Shown piece by piece: positions 30,924 through 40,200 of a stretch of DNA of 61,030 nt; position 1 is the first letter of the stretch, and each line of letters opens with the position of its first letter. A model generated the notes under the pieces. The model was not told where the DNA came from and did no database searches. It worked only from the letters and a program-made list of their open reading frames with translations. Both the position numbers and the translations under genes were made by a program. The stretch is from Verrucomicrobiales bacterium (lineage in GTDB: Bacteria > Verrucomicrobiota > Verrucomicrobiia > Limisphaerales > UBA9464), in NCBI GenBank assembly GCA_027489875.1, contig JAIXZE010000022.1, positions 1 through 61,030 of the forward strand, given 5' to 3'.

Positions 30924-32501
30924 ATGAACACGCAAGGCACCCCAACGACGGCTGACCCGGCTGCGAAATCACGCCCCGGTCCGCGTTGGTGGCCGCTCTT
31001 CTTGCTGCTGCTCCTGACACTGGTCCGCCTGGTTCAGGTCTGGTGGTTCAAGGACTACGAACGGCAGTTCAAATTTGCCTCCATGGCGCAGTGGCTGAAG
31101 CTGGCCCTGCCCGGTGTCCTGTTGTGGTTCCTTCTTCTTTCGCGGTTGCGTTGGCGCACCCGTTTCCTCGGCCTCGCTGTCGTCGCTGTGCTCGGTGGCG
31201 CTGGCCTCGCGTGCTTCCGCCTTCGCGGCGTCGATGGCGACCGTCTTCCGGTTGTCGAATGGCGTCGGGCGCGAGCGACGTCCGCGCCCGCAACCGCTGC
31301 GGGCACGAAGGCCACCGTGCCTGCCGTCGGGGTCCAGACGGCGGGCGGCGGTGACTACCCGCAATTCCAGGGACCGCGTCGGGATTCCCGGCTTCCGGAC
31401 GCACGGATTGGAACCCATTGGATGGATTCACCGCCCACGTTGCTGTGGCGTCAGCCCGTGGGTGAGGGATGGTCCGGGTTCGCGGTGTCGGGCCAGCGTG
31501 CCGTGAGCCTCGAACAATCCGGGGAGCAGGAAGTGGTTTTCGCCCTCGACCTGGCCACTGGAAGCCGCCTTTGGGCGTCTGCTTACCCGGCGCGTCACGC
31601 CAGTTCCGACGCAGGCAACGGCCCCCGATCCGTGCCGACCATCGTCGATGGGCGGGTGTACACGGCCGGGGCCACGGGCATCCTTCGCTCCTGGGATCTC
31701 GCCACGGGGCAGGCCGGCTGGCAGGTGGATCTGGTGCGGGATCTCGGGGCGCGCATGCCCGAGTGGGGCTACAGCGCGTCGCCGTTGGTGGACCGCGGGC
31801 GGGTGTGGGTTCCTGTCGGGGTGGCGGGGCGTTCGCTGGTGGCCATCGATGCCGCGAGCGGCCAGGTCCGGTTCGGCGGCGGCAATTCCCCGGCGGCCTA
31901 CAGTTCACCCATCTCGGCGACGCTGGGAGGACGCGAACAGATCCTTTGCCTCAATGATGTCGGGCTCGCCGGTCATGATGCGGCCGACGGGAAACTCCTG
32001 TGGGAACAACCCATCCCGGCCGCGCCCCATGTGGCGGCCCCGGTGGTCGTGGGTTCCGACCGGGTCCTGGTGTCGGTGGGATACGGTCATGGAACCTTCC
32101 TCATCGGGGTGGGGCAGGATGGGGCGGGGCGGTGGACGAACGGGGTGGTGTGGAAATCGATCCGCCTGAAGTCGAAGTTCGCGAACGTCATTGCCGACGG
32201 GGACACGCTGTACGGACTGGATGATGGCGCGCTGGTGGCGCTGGAGATGGGGACGGGTGCCTTGCGCTGGAAGGAAAGGCGTTACGGGCATGGGCAGTTG
32301 CTGTGGGTGGGTGGACGCCTTGTGGTCGGAGCCGAAAACGGTGAGGTTGCGCTGGTGGACGTCCGCCCCGAAGGGATGCAGGAGTTGGGCCGGTTCCGTG
32401 CCTTTCCCGACAAGACGTGGAACCCGCCCGCCCTGGCTGGAAATCTCCTGCTGTTGCGCAACGATCGCGAGGCGGCGTGTTATCGGTTGGCCGTTCCATG
32501 A
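30924..32501 (+). CDS. Membrane-anchored PQQ-like beta-propeller protein
   Basis: A 525-residue protein with three hydrophobic stretches in the first 110 residues (WWPLFLLLLLTLVRLVQVWW, LKLALPGVLLWFLLLSRLRW, FLGLAVVAVLGGAGLACF). A linker and a PQQ-type/BamB-like propeller from about 145 follow (DYPQFQGPRRDSRLPDARI, FALDLATGSRLWASAYP, RSWDLATGQAGWQVDL, GALVALEMGTGALRWKERR). Verrucomicrobial and planctomycetal genomes carry many such PQQ-like repeat proteins. Quinone-binding residues cannot be verified, so enzymatic activity is uncertain. ATG 30924 is chosen by the short, Pro/Ala-rich cytoplasmic leader. Confidence 0.82.
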   Translation: MNTQGTPTTADPAAKSRPGPRWWPLFLLLLLTLVRLVQVWWFKDYERQFKFASMAQWLKLALPGVLLWFLLLSRLRWRTRFLGLAVVAVLGGAGLACFRLRGVDGDRLPVVEWRRARATSAPATAAGTKATVPAVGVQTAGGGDYPQFQGPRRDSRLPDARIGTHWMDSPPTLLWRQPVGEGWSGFAVSGQRAVSLEQSGEQEVVFALDLATGSRLWASAYPARHASSDAGNGPRSVPTIVDGRVYTAGATGILRSWDLATGQAGWQVDLVRDLGARMPEWGYSASPLVDRGRVWVPVGVAGRSLVAIDAASGQVRFGGGNSPAAYSSPISATLGGREQILCLNDVGLAGHDAADGKLLWEQPIPAAPHVAAPVVVGSDRVLVSVGYGHGTFLIGVGQDGAGRWTNGVVWKSIRLKSKFANVIADGDTLYGLDDGALVALEMGTGALRWKERRYGHGQLLWVGGRLVVGAENGEVALVDVRPEGMQELGRFRAFPDKTWNPPALAGNLLLLRNDREAACYRLAVP

Positions 32502-32514
32502 TTTTCTCAACGCC

Positions 32515-32736
32515 GGATGCAGGCTGCGTGCCCCCACGCGGCGGCTGGTGGAGGGCGCCGGGTGAGGGCACCCGGCCTGCAAAACGTCGGATGGAGGCTG
32601 CGTGCCCCCACGCGGCGGTTGGTGGAGGGCGCCGGGTGAGGGCACCCGGCCTTCAAAACGTCGGATGGAGGCTGCGTGCCCTCACGCGGCGGTTGGTGGA
32701 GGACACCGGGTGAGGGCACCCGGCCTGCAAGGGGAT
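32515..32736 (+). repeat. Tandem array, three units of about 74 bp, with GCCGGGTG palindromes
   Basis: GGATGCAGGCTGCGTGCCC at 32515, then GGATGGAGGCTGCGTGCCC at 32589 and 32663. Each unit has GTGCCCCCACGCGGCGG and a palindrome CCGGGTGAGGGCACCCGG. The array lies between the PQQ-like gene and ubiA, where it may separate their transcripts. Units two and three differ by few bases. Confidence 0.85.
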
Positions 32737-32780
32737 ATGGGCACTTTCCCTTCCGGGCATCCGGGAGCACAGTGGGGGCA

Positions 32781-33725
32781 ATGTTTCGGCAGTTGGTCCT
32801 GTGGGGATCGTTCGTCAAGTTCAGCCACACCGTCTTCGCCCTTCCGTTTGCCTTGGCCGCCATGATCGTGGCGGCGCGGGAGACGCGCGGATGGCCGGGG
32901 TGGCGTGTGTTCGGCCTGATCCTGGTGGCCATGGTGGGGGCGCGGACGTGCGCGATGGCGTTCAACCGGATCGTGGACCGGAAGTTCGACGCGGAGAACC
33001 CGCGGACGTCGAACCGGCACCTGCCGATGGGGGCGGTGACCCTGGCGGCGGCGTGGGGGTTGTGCCTCGGCAGCGGGGCGTTGCTGGTAGGGGCGGCGTG
33101 GGCGTTGAACCCGATCTGCTTCCTGTTGTCGCCGGCGGCGTTGTTCCTGGTGTGCTTCTACTCGCTCACGAAGCGGTTCACGGATTTCACCCATGTCTGG
33201 CTGGGAATCGCGCTGGCCGCGGCTCCCGTCGGGGCGTGGCTGGCGGTGGAGGGCGGGTTCCATTTCCTGCCGCGGATCGAGGGAAAGCTGGACCTGCGGC
33301 ATAGCGCCCTGGTGCCGCTGGCGCTGGGGTTGGCGGTGATGTTGTGGCTGGTGGGGTTCGACATCATCTACGCCACCCAGGACTACGAGTTCGACCGGAA
33401 GCGCGGCCTGCATTCGCTGGTGGTGCGGTGGGGACCGAAGAACGCGTTGGCCGTGGCCTTCCTGAGCCATCTGTTCATGTGGGGGGCCCTCGTGCTGTTC
33501 GGGGCGTTGTGCGGGTTCCGGCTGACGTACTGGATCGGGTTGGTGCTGATCCTGGGGTTGCTCCTGCTGGAACACATGATCGCGAAACGGCGGGATCCCA
33601 TCGCGGTGAACATCGCCTTCTTCAAGCTGAACGCCGTGGTCAGCGTGACCTTCCTGGTCGTGACGGCGGTGGAGGTGGTGTTTCCGTGGTTCCGACTGCG
33701 CTGGGCGGAGGGGGTTTTCTTCTGA
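32781..33725 (+). CDS. UbiA-family polyprenyltransferase (menaquinone-type)
   Basis: An integral membrane prenyltransferase of 314 residues with eight or nine helices. The first Asp-rich motif is NRIVDRKFD (62-70) within AMAFNRIVDRKFDAENPRTS, and the second is DIIYATQDYEFDRKRG (194-209). Both bind prenyl diphosphate through Mg2+. The RxxDAxNPRTxxRxLP form is that of the 'UbiA-like' group used in quinone synthesis, including MqnP of the futalosine pathway; choosing between them needs the rest of the genome. ATG 32781 excludes repeat-coded residues upstream. Confidence 0.88.
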   Translation: MFRQLVLWGSFVKFSHTVFALPFALAAMIVAARETRGWPGWRVFGLILVAMVGARTCAMAFNRIVDRKFDAENPRTSNRHLPMGAVTLAAAWGLCLGSGALLVGAAWALNPICFLLSPAALFLVCFYSLTKRFTDFTHVWLGIALAAAPVGAWLAVEGGFHFLPRIEGKLDLRHSALVPLALGLAVMLWLVGFDIIYATQDYEFDRKRGLHSLVVRWGPKNALAVAFLSHLFMWGALVLFGALCGFRLTYWIGLVLILGLLLLEHMIAKRRDPIAVNIAFFKLNAVVSVTFLVVTAVEVVFPWFRLRWAEGVFF

Positions 33726-33758
33726 GGGCTGTAAAATGTCGTGGGTTGGGGGGGTGAG

Positions 33759-33780
33759 GCTGGTCCGGTTACGGACCAGC
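33759..33780 (+). terminator. Strong hairpin after ubiA
   Basis: A perfect 9-bp stem GCTGGTCCG-GTTA-CGGACCAGC lies 33 bp after the ubiA stop. A second weaker fold (GCGGTC with GACCGC) follows directly. There is no T-run, so termination efficiency is uncertain. Confidence 0.5.
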
Positions 33781-33896
33781 GGTCTGTCCGAGGGCGGACC
33801 GCTTCGAAGGAGACAAAGGCCGGATCCGGGGCATGATTGCCCGATTGCAGGCCATTTCCGGCGTATTTCCGGCCTTGGCATGCGACGTGATGAGGG

Positions 33897-35708
33897 ATGA
33901 CGGTCAGAGAGAATTTACAGTCTGTGTCCAACGCTACTTCCATCGTCCGGGTTTGGGTGATCCGCCTGCTGGTCCTTCTGGCCGGGTTGGGGGTGGTGGC
34001 GCAGGCGCAGGGATTTGTGGACGCGTTCGCCGGCCGCGCCGAGGTCACGGGCCTGCAAGGCACGCTGACGGGAAGCAATGTCGGGGCGACCATCGAGGTC
34101 GATGAACCACGTCACGGCGGCAAGTCGCCGGCCAAGTCCGTGTGGATCACGTTTGTGTCGCCGGCGACGGGCCTGATGAGCCTCAAGGTGGAGGGTCAGG
34201 ACTTTGATGTGCTGTTGGGGGTGTACCGGCTGAAGGTGGGCCAACCGGCGCTCCTGAGGCATCTGGAGCGGGTGGTGCGCAGCGACGATGGCGACACGGG
34301 GACTTCGGCGAGCGTCGAGTTCGCGGTGAAGGCCGGCGAACGGTACGAGATCGCGGTCGATGGCTTTGCGAGGAGTGAGGGTTCATTCCAGATGGATTGG
34401 CAGGTCGAGGACCTGGGAGTGGCGGTGCCGATGCTGGTCTCGACGACCCCGGATCAGGCGTTCCGGCCGGGGGATCGGGTGGTGATCACGTACGCCACGG
34501 AGGATTACGACGATGACGATGACGTGAAGCTGCACTGGTTCCTGAACGACGTGGAACTGGAGAACGAGGAAGAGCCGACGCTGGTGATTCCCAGCCTGAG
34601 CGAGGCACAAGTGGGGCAGTACCGGGTGCGGGTGGACACGGACGACGTGCGGTTCTTCACGGAGGCGGTCGAGGTGCAGATGAGCACGGAGGGACTGAGC
34701 ACGACCCTGGCGCGGAACAAGCCGGAGGACTCCATGGAATCACCGTTGGTCGGTGCGGGTAGCCTTCGGCCATCGCCCCTGCGGAACGCGGCCCCGGCCG
34801 GCGATGGCGTCTCGCGGGGGTACAACGGGTCCCAGATCTTCAACACAGTTTATGCAGGACGCGATCCACTGGAGCCCGTGCATTGCGGGCAGGGTTCAGG
34901 TTCCTCGTACTGGTTTGCCTATCAGGCCCCCGAGGCGGGCACGGCGGTGATGGATACGGCGGGGAGCACGTTCGACACGGTCCTGGCGGCCTACACGTAC
35001 GACATGCCCTACGCGGGATACGCCAGCCTTCGGGAGATCGGGTGCGACGACAATTCGGGTCCCGACGGCAAGTCGGCGGTGGTGTCGTTCCGGGTGAGTC
35101 CCACGCGGTACTATGTGGTGGTGGTGGATGGCGTGAACGGCGCGAAGGGACGGGCGCACTTGAACTACCGGTTGGAGACGAACGCGGTGCCGCCACTGGT
35201 GGCTCCGCGGATCCAGCAGATGCCCAAGGACCGGGTGGTGGCGCACGGAACACCTGTCACTTTTGAAGTCGTGGCGGAAGGCTCGACGCCGCTGGCCTAT
35301 CGGTGGATCCGTCCCGCGTCCGAACCGCTCATGACCACGAATGGCGTGCTGGCGTTGGGCGAGGTTCAGCTGCCGCAAGGCGGCCTCTATCAGGTGGAGA
35401 TCTCCAATGCTGCCGGCGCCGTCACCTCCGCTCCCGTGGGCCTGACGGTGTGGTCGGATCCGGTGCTGGAACTCGACGGAATGCCCGGGGTGGCCTGGGT
35501 CCGTTACGGGTTGCAGGGACCGGGATCCGTGCCGGTGGAGATGGCCTCGGAGGTCCAGGGTCCCTGGACCCCATGGACGAATGGCGTTCCCGATGCGTCC
35601 GGCATCGTCCGGCTGAGTCTTGATTTCGCGACCGAACCCCGACGGTTCCTCCGGCTTCGACTGCCGGCCGTTTCCGCAACGTCGGTTTCCAACACGATTT
35701 CCCAATGA
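33897..35708 (+). CDS. Exported multi-domain protein with Ig-like domain, first gene of a coupled trio
   Basis: A 603-residue exported protein (signal near 17-37, cleavage AQA-Q). Residues about 40-175 and 310-435 look like two related pre-peptidase C-like beta domains: WITFVSPATGLMSLKVEGQD with FDVLLGVYRL, and SYWFAYQAPEAGTAVMDTAG with FDTVLAAYTY. A strongly acidic strand pair sits between (EDYDDDDDVKLHWFLNDVEL), and an Ig-like domain follows at about 438-525 (VTFEVVAEGSTPLAYRWIRP, GLYQVEISNAAGAVTSAPVG). No catalytic residues are seen; surface adhesion or ligand binding is an inference. Its stop overlaps the start of the next gene (35705-35708), so translation is coupled to the response regulator. 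Confidence 0.78.
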   Translation: MTVRENLQSVSNATSIVRVWVIRLLVLLAGLGVVAQAQGFVDAFAGRAEVTGLQGTLTGSNVGATIEVDEPRHGGKSPAKSVWITFVSPATGLMSLKVEGQDFDVLLGVYRLKVGQPALLRHLERVVRSDDGDTGTSASVEFAVKAGERYEIAVDGFARSEGSFQMDWQVEDLGVAVPMLVSTTPDQAFRPGDRVVITYATEDYDDDDDVKLHWFLNDVELENEEEPTLVIPSLSEAQVGQYRVRVDTDDVRFFTEAVEVQMSTEGLSTTLARNKPEDSMESPLVGAGSLRPSPLRNAAPAGDGVSRGYNGSQIFNTVYAGRDPLEPVHCGQGSGSSYWFAYQAPEAGTAVMDTAGSTFDTVLAAYTYDMPYAGYASLREIGCDDNSGPDGKSAVVSFRVSPTRYYVVVVDGVNGAKGRAHLNYRLETNAVPPLVAPRIQQMPKDRVVAHGTPVTFEVVAEGSTPLAYRWIRPASEPLMTTNGVLALGEVQLPQGGLYQVEISNAAGAVTSAPVGLTVWSDPVLELDGMPGVAWVRYGLQGPGSVPVEMASEVQGPWTPWTNGVPDASGIVRLSLDFATEPRRFLRLRLPAVSATSVSNTISQ

Positions 35709-37231
35709 GCGTTTCGCAGGATCCCACCTTTTCGTGCCTGTTGATGGACGATGACCACGGCTTTGCGTCGATGCTGGCGACGCTGGTGCGCGAGCAGGGC
35801 GGCCAGCCGGTGCACTGCGCCTCGGTGACCGAGGCGCGCGCGATGCTGTCGCGGCGCGGCTTCGATCTCGCGGTGATCGACAACCGGTTGCCGGATGGCA
35901 CGGGCTACGAGTTCTTTCCTGAGTTGCGCCGTCGGTGTCCGGAAGCGGTGGTGATGATGATCACCGGTGCGCCCGAACTGGCGAAAGCGGTCGAGCTCAC
36001 GCGGAACGGGTTGTTCGACTACCTGACGAAGCCGCTGCGCGCGGAGGATTTCTCGGCGTCGTTGCAACGGGCGCGGCTGCGGTTGAGCCGTCCGGACACG
36101 AAGGCGGATGGCGACCTGATCGGCCGATCGTCGGCGATGCGGACGGTGCTGGAGCACCTGCAGCAGGCGGCGCGGCATCCCGGGGTCACGGTGTTGTTGC
36201 TGGGCGAAACGGGAACTGGAAAGGACCTCGCGGCGCGCGTGCTGCACCGCATGTCGCATCCGAAGGATCCCGAGGCGGCACCCTACATTCCGCTGAACTG
36301 TTCGGCGGTGCCGGCGGAGATGTTCGAGTCGGAATTGTTCGGCAGCGACAAGGGATCGTTCACCGGTTCTGACCGCAAGCGTGCGGGCTTGGTGGGCGCG
36401 GCCGAGGGCGGGACGTTGTTCCTGGATGAAGTCGCGGAGATTCCGTTGGTGCAGCAGGCGAAGCTGCTGCGGTTCCTGGAATCGCGGGAATACCGGCCGT
36501 TGGGAACAACCACGCCACGACAGTTCACGGGCCGCATCGTGGCGGCCACGCATCGGGACCTGGCGGCGGAGGTCGTGGCGGGACGGTTCCGCGAGGATTT
36601 GATGTACCGGTTGGATGTGATGGGCATCCGGATGCCCGCGTTGCGGGAACGGCCGGATGACATCCCGGCGTTGACGCAGGCGATGGTGGTGCAATTGGCG
36701 ACCAAGTACGGACGCCGGGCACCGCTGGTTCGGCCGGAGGATCTGGCGACGTTGTCGGGCCATCATTTCCCGGGGAACGTGCGCGAGCTGCGGAACCTGC
36801 TGGAGCGTTCGTTGCTGAAGACGCCGCCGGAGTCGTCGTGGATGAACCTCGACATCGCGTGGCTGCGCCAGCGGTCGGGTGCGTTGATCGCGCCGCCGCC
36901 GTCGAATCTCAGCGTGGTGCGCGATCCGGTGCCAGCGGCGCCGGTGCCTGTCGTTCCGGTGGCGCCTGCGGCACCGTTGGCTCCACCCGCCGAAAGCGCG
37001 GTTGATGCCCGAACGGTGGCGTTTCCGAAGTCGGAGGAACTTGCCTTTGAACCGCCCGCGGACCGGATGCTTTCGCCGCTGGAATTGCAGGAGTACCAGT
37101 TGATCGCCCGCGTCCTCCGCGAGGAACGCGGAGGCATCCGACGGGCCGCGTTGCGGCTGGGCCTGACGCATCAGGCGTTGTTGCGGCGGTTGCAGAAATG
37201 GCCGGAGCTGCGTCCGGCACAGGCGTCATGA
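35705..37231 (+). CDS. NtrC-family sigma-54-type response regulator
   Basis: A 508-residue protein: receiver about 10-120 with acidic DDD (15-17), phospho-acceptor Asp59 (AVIDNRLPDGTG) and Lys109 (YLTKP); AAA+ domain about 137-375 with Walker A GETGTGKD (167-174), Walker B GGTLFLDEV (235-243) and the loop GSFTGS (217-222) where GAFTGA is usual; a Pro/Ala/Val-rich linker about 400-440; and a C-terminal Fis-type helix-turn-helix (ERGGIRRAALRLGLTHQALL). No histidine kinase is nearby, so it is an orphan regulator. It is coupled by four-base overlaps to both neighbours and probably regulates them. Whether it still activates sigma-54 polymerase with the altered loop is open. Confidence 0.93.
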   Translation: MSVSQDPTFSCLLMDDDHGFASMLATLVREQGGQPVHCASVTEARAMLSRRGFDLAVIDNRLPDGTGYEFFPELRRRCPEAVVMMITGAPELAKAVELTRNGLFDYLTKPLRAEDFSASLQRARLRLSRPDTKADGDLIGRSSAMRTVLEHLQQAARHPGVTVLLLGETGTGKDLAARVLHRMSHPKDPEAAPYIPLNCSAVPAEMFESELFGSDKGSFTGSDRKRAGLVGAAEGGTLFLDEVAEIPLVQQAKLLRFLESREYRPLGTTTPRQFTGRIVAATHRDLAAEVVAGRFREDLMYRLDVMGIRMPALRERPDDIPALTQAMVVQLATKYGRRAPLVRPEDLATLSGHHFPGNVRELRNLLERSLLKTPPESSWMNLDIAWLRQRSGALIAPPPSNLSVVRDPVPAAPVPVVPVAPAAPLAPPAESAVDARTVAFPKSEELAFEPPADRMLSPLELQEYQLIARVLREERGGIRRAALRLGLTHQALLRRLQKWPELRPAQAS

Positions 37232-40200
37232 AAACCACGTGGACGGTGCGGCTCGGGGTCTGGGGCGGCGCGTTGTGGCTGTGGGCCACGATCGTCGCGG
37301 CGGCTGCGGAGCCGGCCACGTCACGGTTGGTGGAATGGGCGGGAACGGTGGAAGTCTCGATGACGAACGCCGCCTTCGTCCCGGCGGCGACGAACCATGT
37401 GTTGCGGGTGGGTGACCGCCTGCGGACCGGCCCGGCGAGCCGTGCAACCCTGCAGTTGTCGGACCGTTCCGTGGTGCGCGTGGGGGCGTCGACCGTGCTC
37501 GAGATCCGGGATCCGGTGGAGCCCACGGGGACGCGACGGTTCCAGCTGCGGTCGGGGCTTTTGTTCTTCCTCAACCGCGAGCGGCCTTCGAGCGTGGAGT
37601 TCGACACACCCTTGGTGTCGGGAGCGATCCGCGGGACCGAGTTTCAGTTGCGGGTGGATCCGGCGGATGGCGCGACGGTGCTGGGACTGTTCGCGGGTGC
37701 GGTGGAATTGAAGGGCGCTTCCGGAGCGATCGCGGTGGAAGCCGGGCAGGAAGTGGAGATCCGGCCGGGACAGGCCGCACAGGTCCGCCCGGTGCTGCCG
37801 CTGCGTCGGGGCATCCAATGGGCCTTCCATTATCCCATCGTCCTGGATGCGACCGCACCGGAGTTGGGATTGGCCGGCAACGCGGCGTGGCAACCGGTGG
37901 TGGAGGCGTACGCGTCGGGTGACCTGCGGACTGCCTACGCACGGATGCCTGCGGGCGTTGCGGGCAATGAACCGGCGGGGGCGCGCGTGCTGCGGGCCGC
38001 GCTGGAACTTTCGATGGGACGGGTGACGGAGGCCGCGGCGTTGCTGGACGGGGTCGATGGATCCGGTTTACGCGGCGCAGTGATGGCGTTGCGGGAATTG
38101 ATGGCAGCCGTGGCGATGGACGTGTCCGCCGGTGCGTTGGCGGAACCCGCGCAGGCATCGGGCTGGCTGGCGCGATCGTATTTGTTGCAGTCGCGGTTGG
38201 ATCTTCCCGGGGCGTGGGCGGCCGCGGATCGGGCCGTGGTGTTGTCTCCGGGATTTGGCGCGGCGTGGGTGCGCCGTGCGGAGCTGGCGTTGTCGACGGA
38301 TCGGCGGGCTGAAGCGCGGCGGTCGCTGGAACAGGCGCGCCAGTTGGCGTCGCGGCATGCCGGAGCGCGGGTGGTGGAGGGATTCCTGGCGATGGACGAG
38401 CGACGCTGGGCGGAAGCCGGTGAGGCGTTCAGCGAGGCGATCGCGATGGATGGGTCCTTGTCGACGGCTTGGCTCGGACGCGGATTGTTGGGGTTGCACC
38501 TGGGGCGCGAGGTGGAGGCGTTGTCGGACATGCAGGTGGCAGCCGTGTTGGAGCCGCAGCGCGGCGCGTATCGGGCGGCGTTGGGCAAGGCGTTCAGCGC
38601 AGCGGGTGACGTGAAGCTGGCGGACAAGGAATTCCGGTTGGCGCGGGAACTGGATCCGGCGGATCCGACGCCGTGGTTTTACGCGGGTCTGCATGACCTG
38701 CAGCAGAACCGGTACAACGCGGCGGTGCGCAACCTCGAGGAGGCGTCGGCGCGCAACGACGGGAGCGCGGTGTTCCGGTCACGGCAGCAGTTGGACCGCG
38801 ACCAGGCGATGCGCAGCGCGGACCTGGGCGTGGCCTACGCGGTCACCGGGTTGGACGAGGTGGCGTGGCGCGCGGCGACGCGTGCGGTCGTGGAGGATTA
38901 CACCGATTTCTCCGGACACCTGTTCACGGCGCGGGCGTTGCAACTGCGGGAGGATCCGGCGGGGTTCGATCTTCGTTGGGAAACGGCGCGGCAGGCGGAA
39001 TTGCTGGTGGCGAACCTGCTTGCACCGCCGGGCGCCGGGAATCTCTCGCGGGTGTTGTCGCAACAGGACCACCTGCGGGCCTTCGGGCTGGCCCCGGTTG
39101 GAATGTCGAGCCGCACCGAGTACCGGTCGCGGGGGGATTGGGAGCAGGTGGGCAGCGTGTTCGGGCAGGTCGCGGCGGTGGGGTATGCGATCGACACCGA
39201 GTATCGCAGCCTGCGCGGACAGGGTCCGTTGCAGGGACAGGAGAGTTTCCGGTCGTCGCTGCAGGTGCGATTCGACCTGGGACCATCGGACACGATGCTG
39301 ATCCAGACGGCGGTGGGCGAAGGCAATGCCGAGGACGTGGCGCGGCGGTATGATCCGAACGGGGCGACGGCCTTGCGTGCGTGGAGCCGTCGGGAGCCGG
39401 AGCTGCAGGTGGGTTACCGGCATGAGTGGCGGCCCGGCGTGGTGACGCTGGGGTTGGTGTCGCATCTTTCGGATCGGTTGCGCGTGGAGAATCCGGACGC
39501 GCAGACGCCGTTCCTGGTGCAGCGCGGCGGGGCACCGGTGGGCTTTGGAACGGTGGCGAGCCATGGGTTGGAGTTTGAAAGCGAGTTCGAGGTGAACTCG
39601 GTCGAACTGCAACAGGTGGTCCAGGGCGAACGCATGGGGATTGTCGCCGGTGCCCGGTATCAGGGTGGGGACGTCGACGCGCGGTCGCGGTTGGTGCCGG
39701 TGCTGCCGGGTCCGGTGATCGAGAGCGTGAACCGCTCGGACCTGGAACGGGCGAACGGCTACGCCTACTGGCAGGTGCGCCCGTGGAACTGGCTCCGCGC
39801 CTGGGCCGGGGTCTCGTACGATCACCTGGAGTACCCGGCGAACGCGGACCTCGCGCCCATTGGATCGGACCGATCGGACGGATCCGTCCGATCCGACCGA
39901 TCCCTCCTGGCCCCGAAGATCGCCCTGGCGGTCACGCCGTGGAAGGGCGGGGAATTGCGGGCGGCCTTCACGCGGTCGATGGGCGGGTTGTACTTTGACG
40001 ATTCCATGCGGTTGGAACCGGGGCAGGTCGCTGGGTTTGGACAGTCCTTCCGCAGTCTCGCGCCGGAGTCGGTGATCGGGTTGGTGCCCGCCACAGCCTT
40101 CGAGACGATCGGGGTCCGGTGGGACCAGAAGTTGCCTCGGGACATCTACGTCGGGGTGGAGGCGCTGCGGATGGAATCCGACGGGAGCCGCGGAGTGGGT

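Noticed and set aside
33866..33896. Possible sigma-54 promoter (TTGGCATGCGACGTGATG) before the coupled trio
   Set aside because: The -24 half is partly right but the -12 half lacks TTGC; too weak to call.
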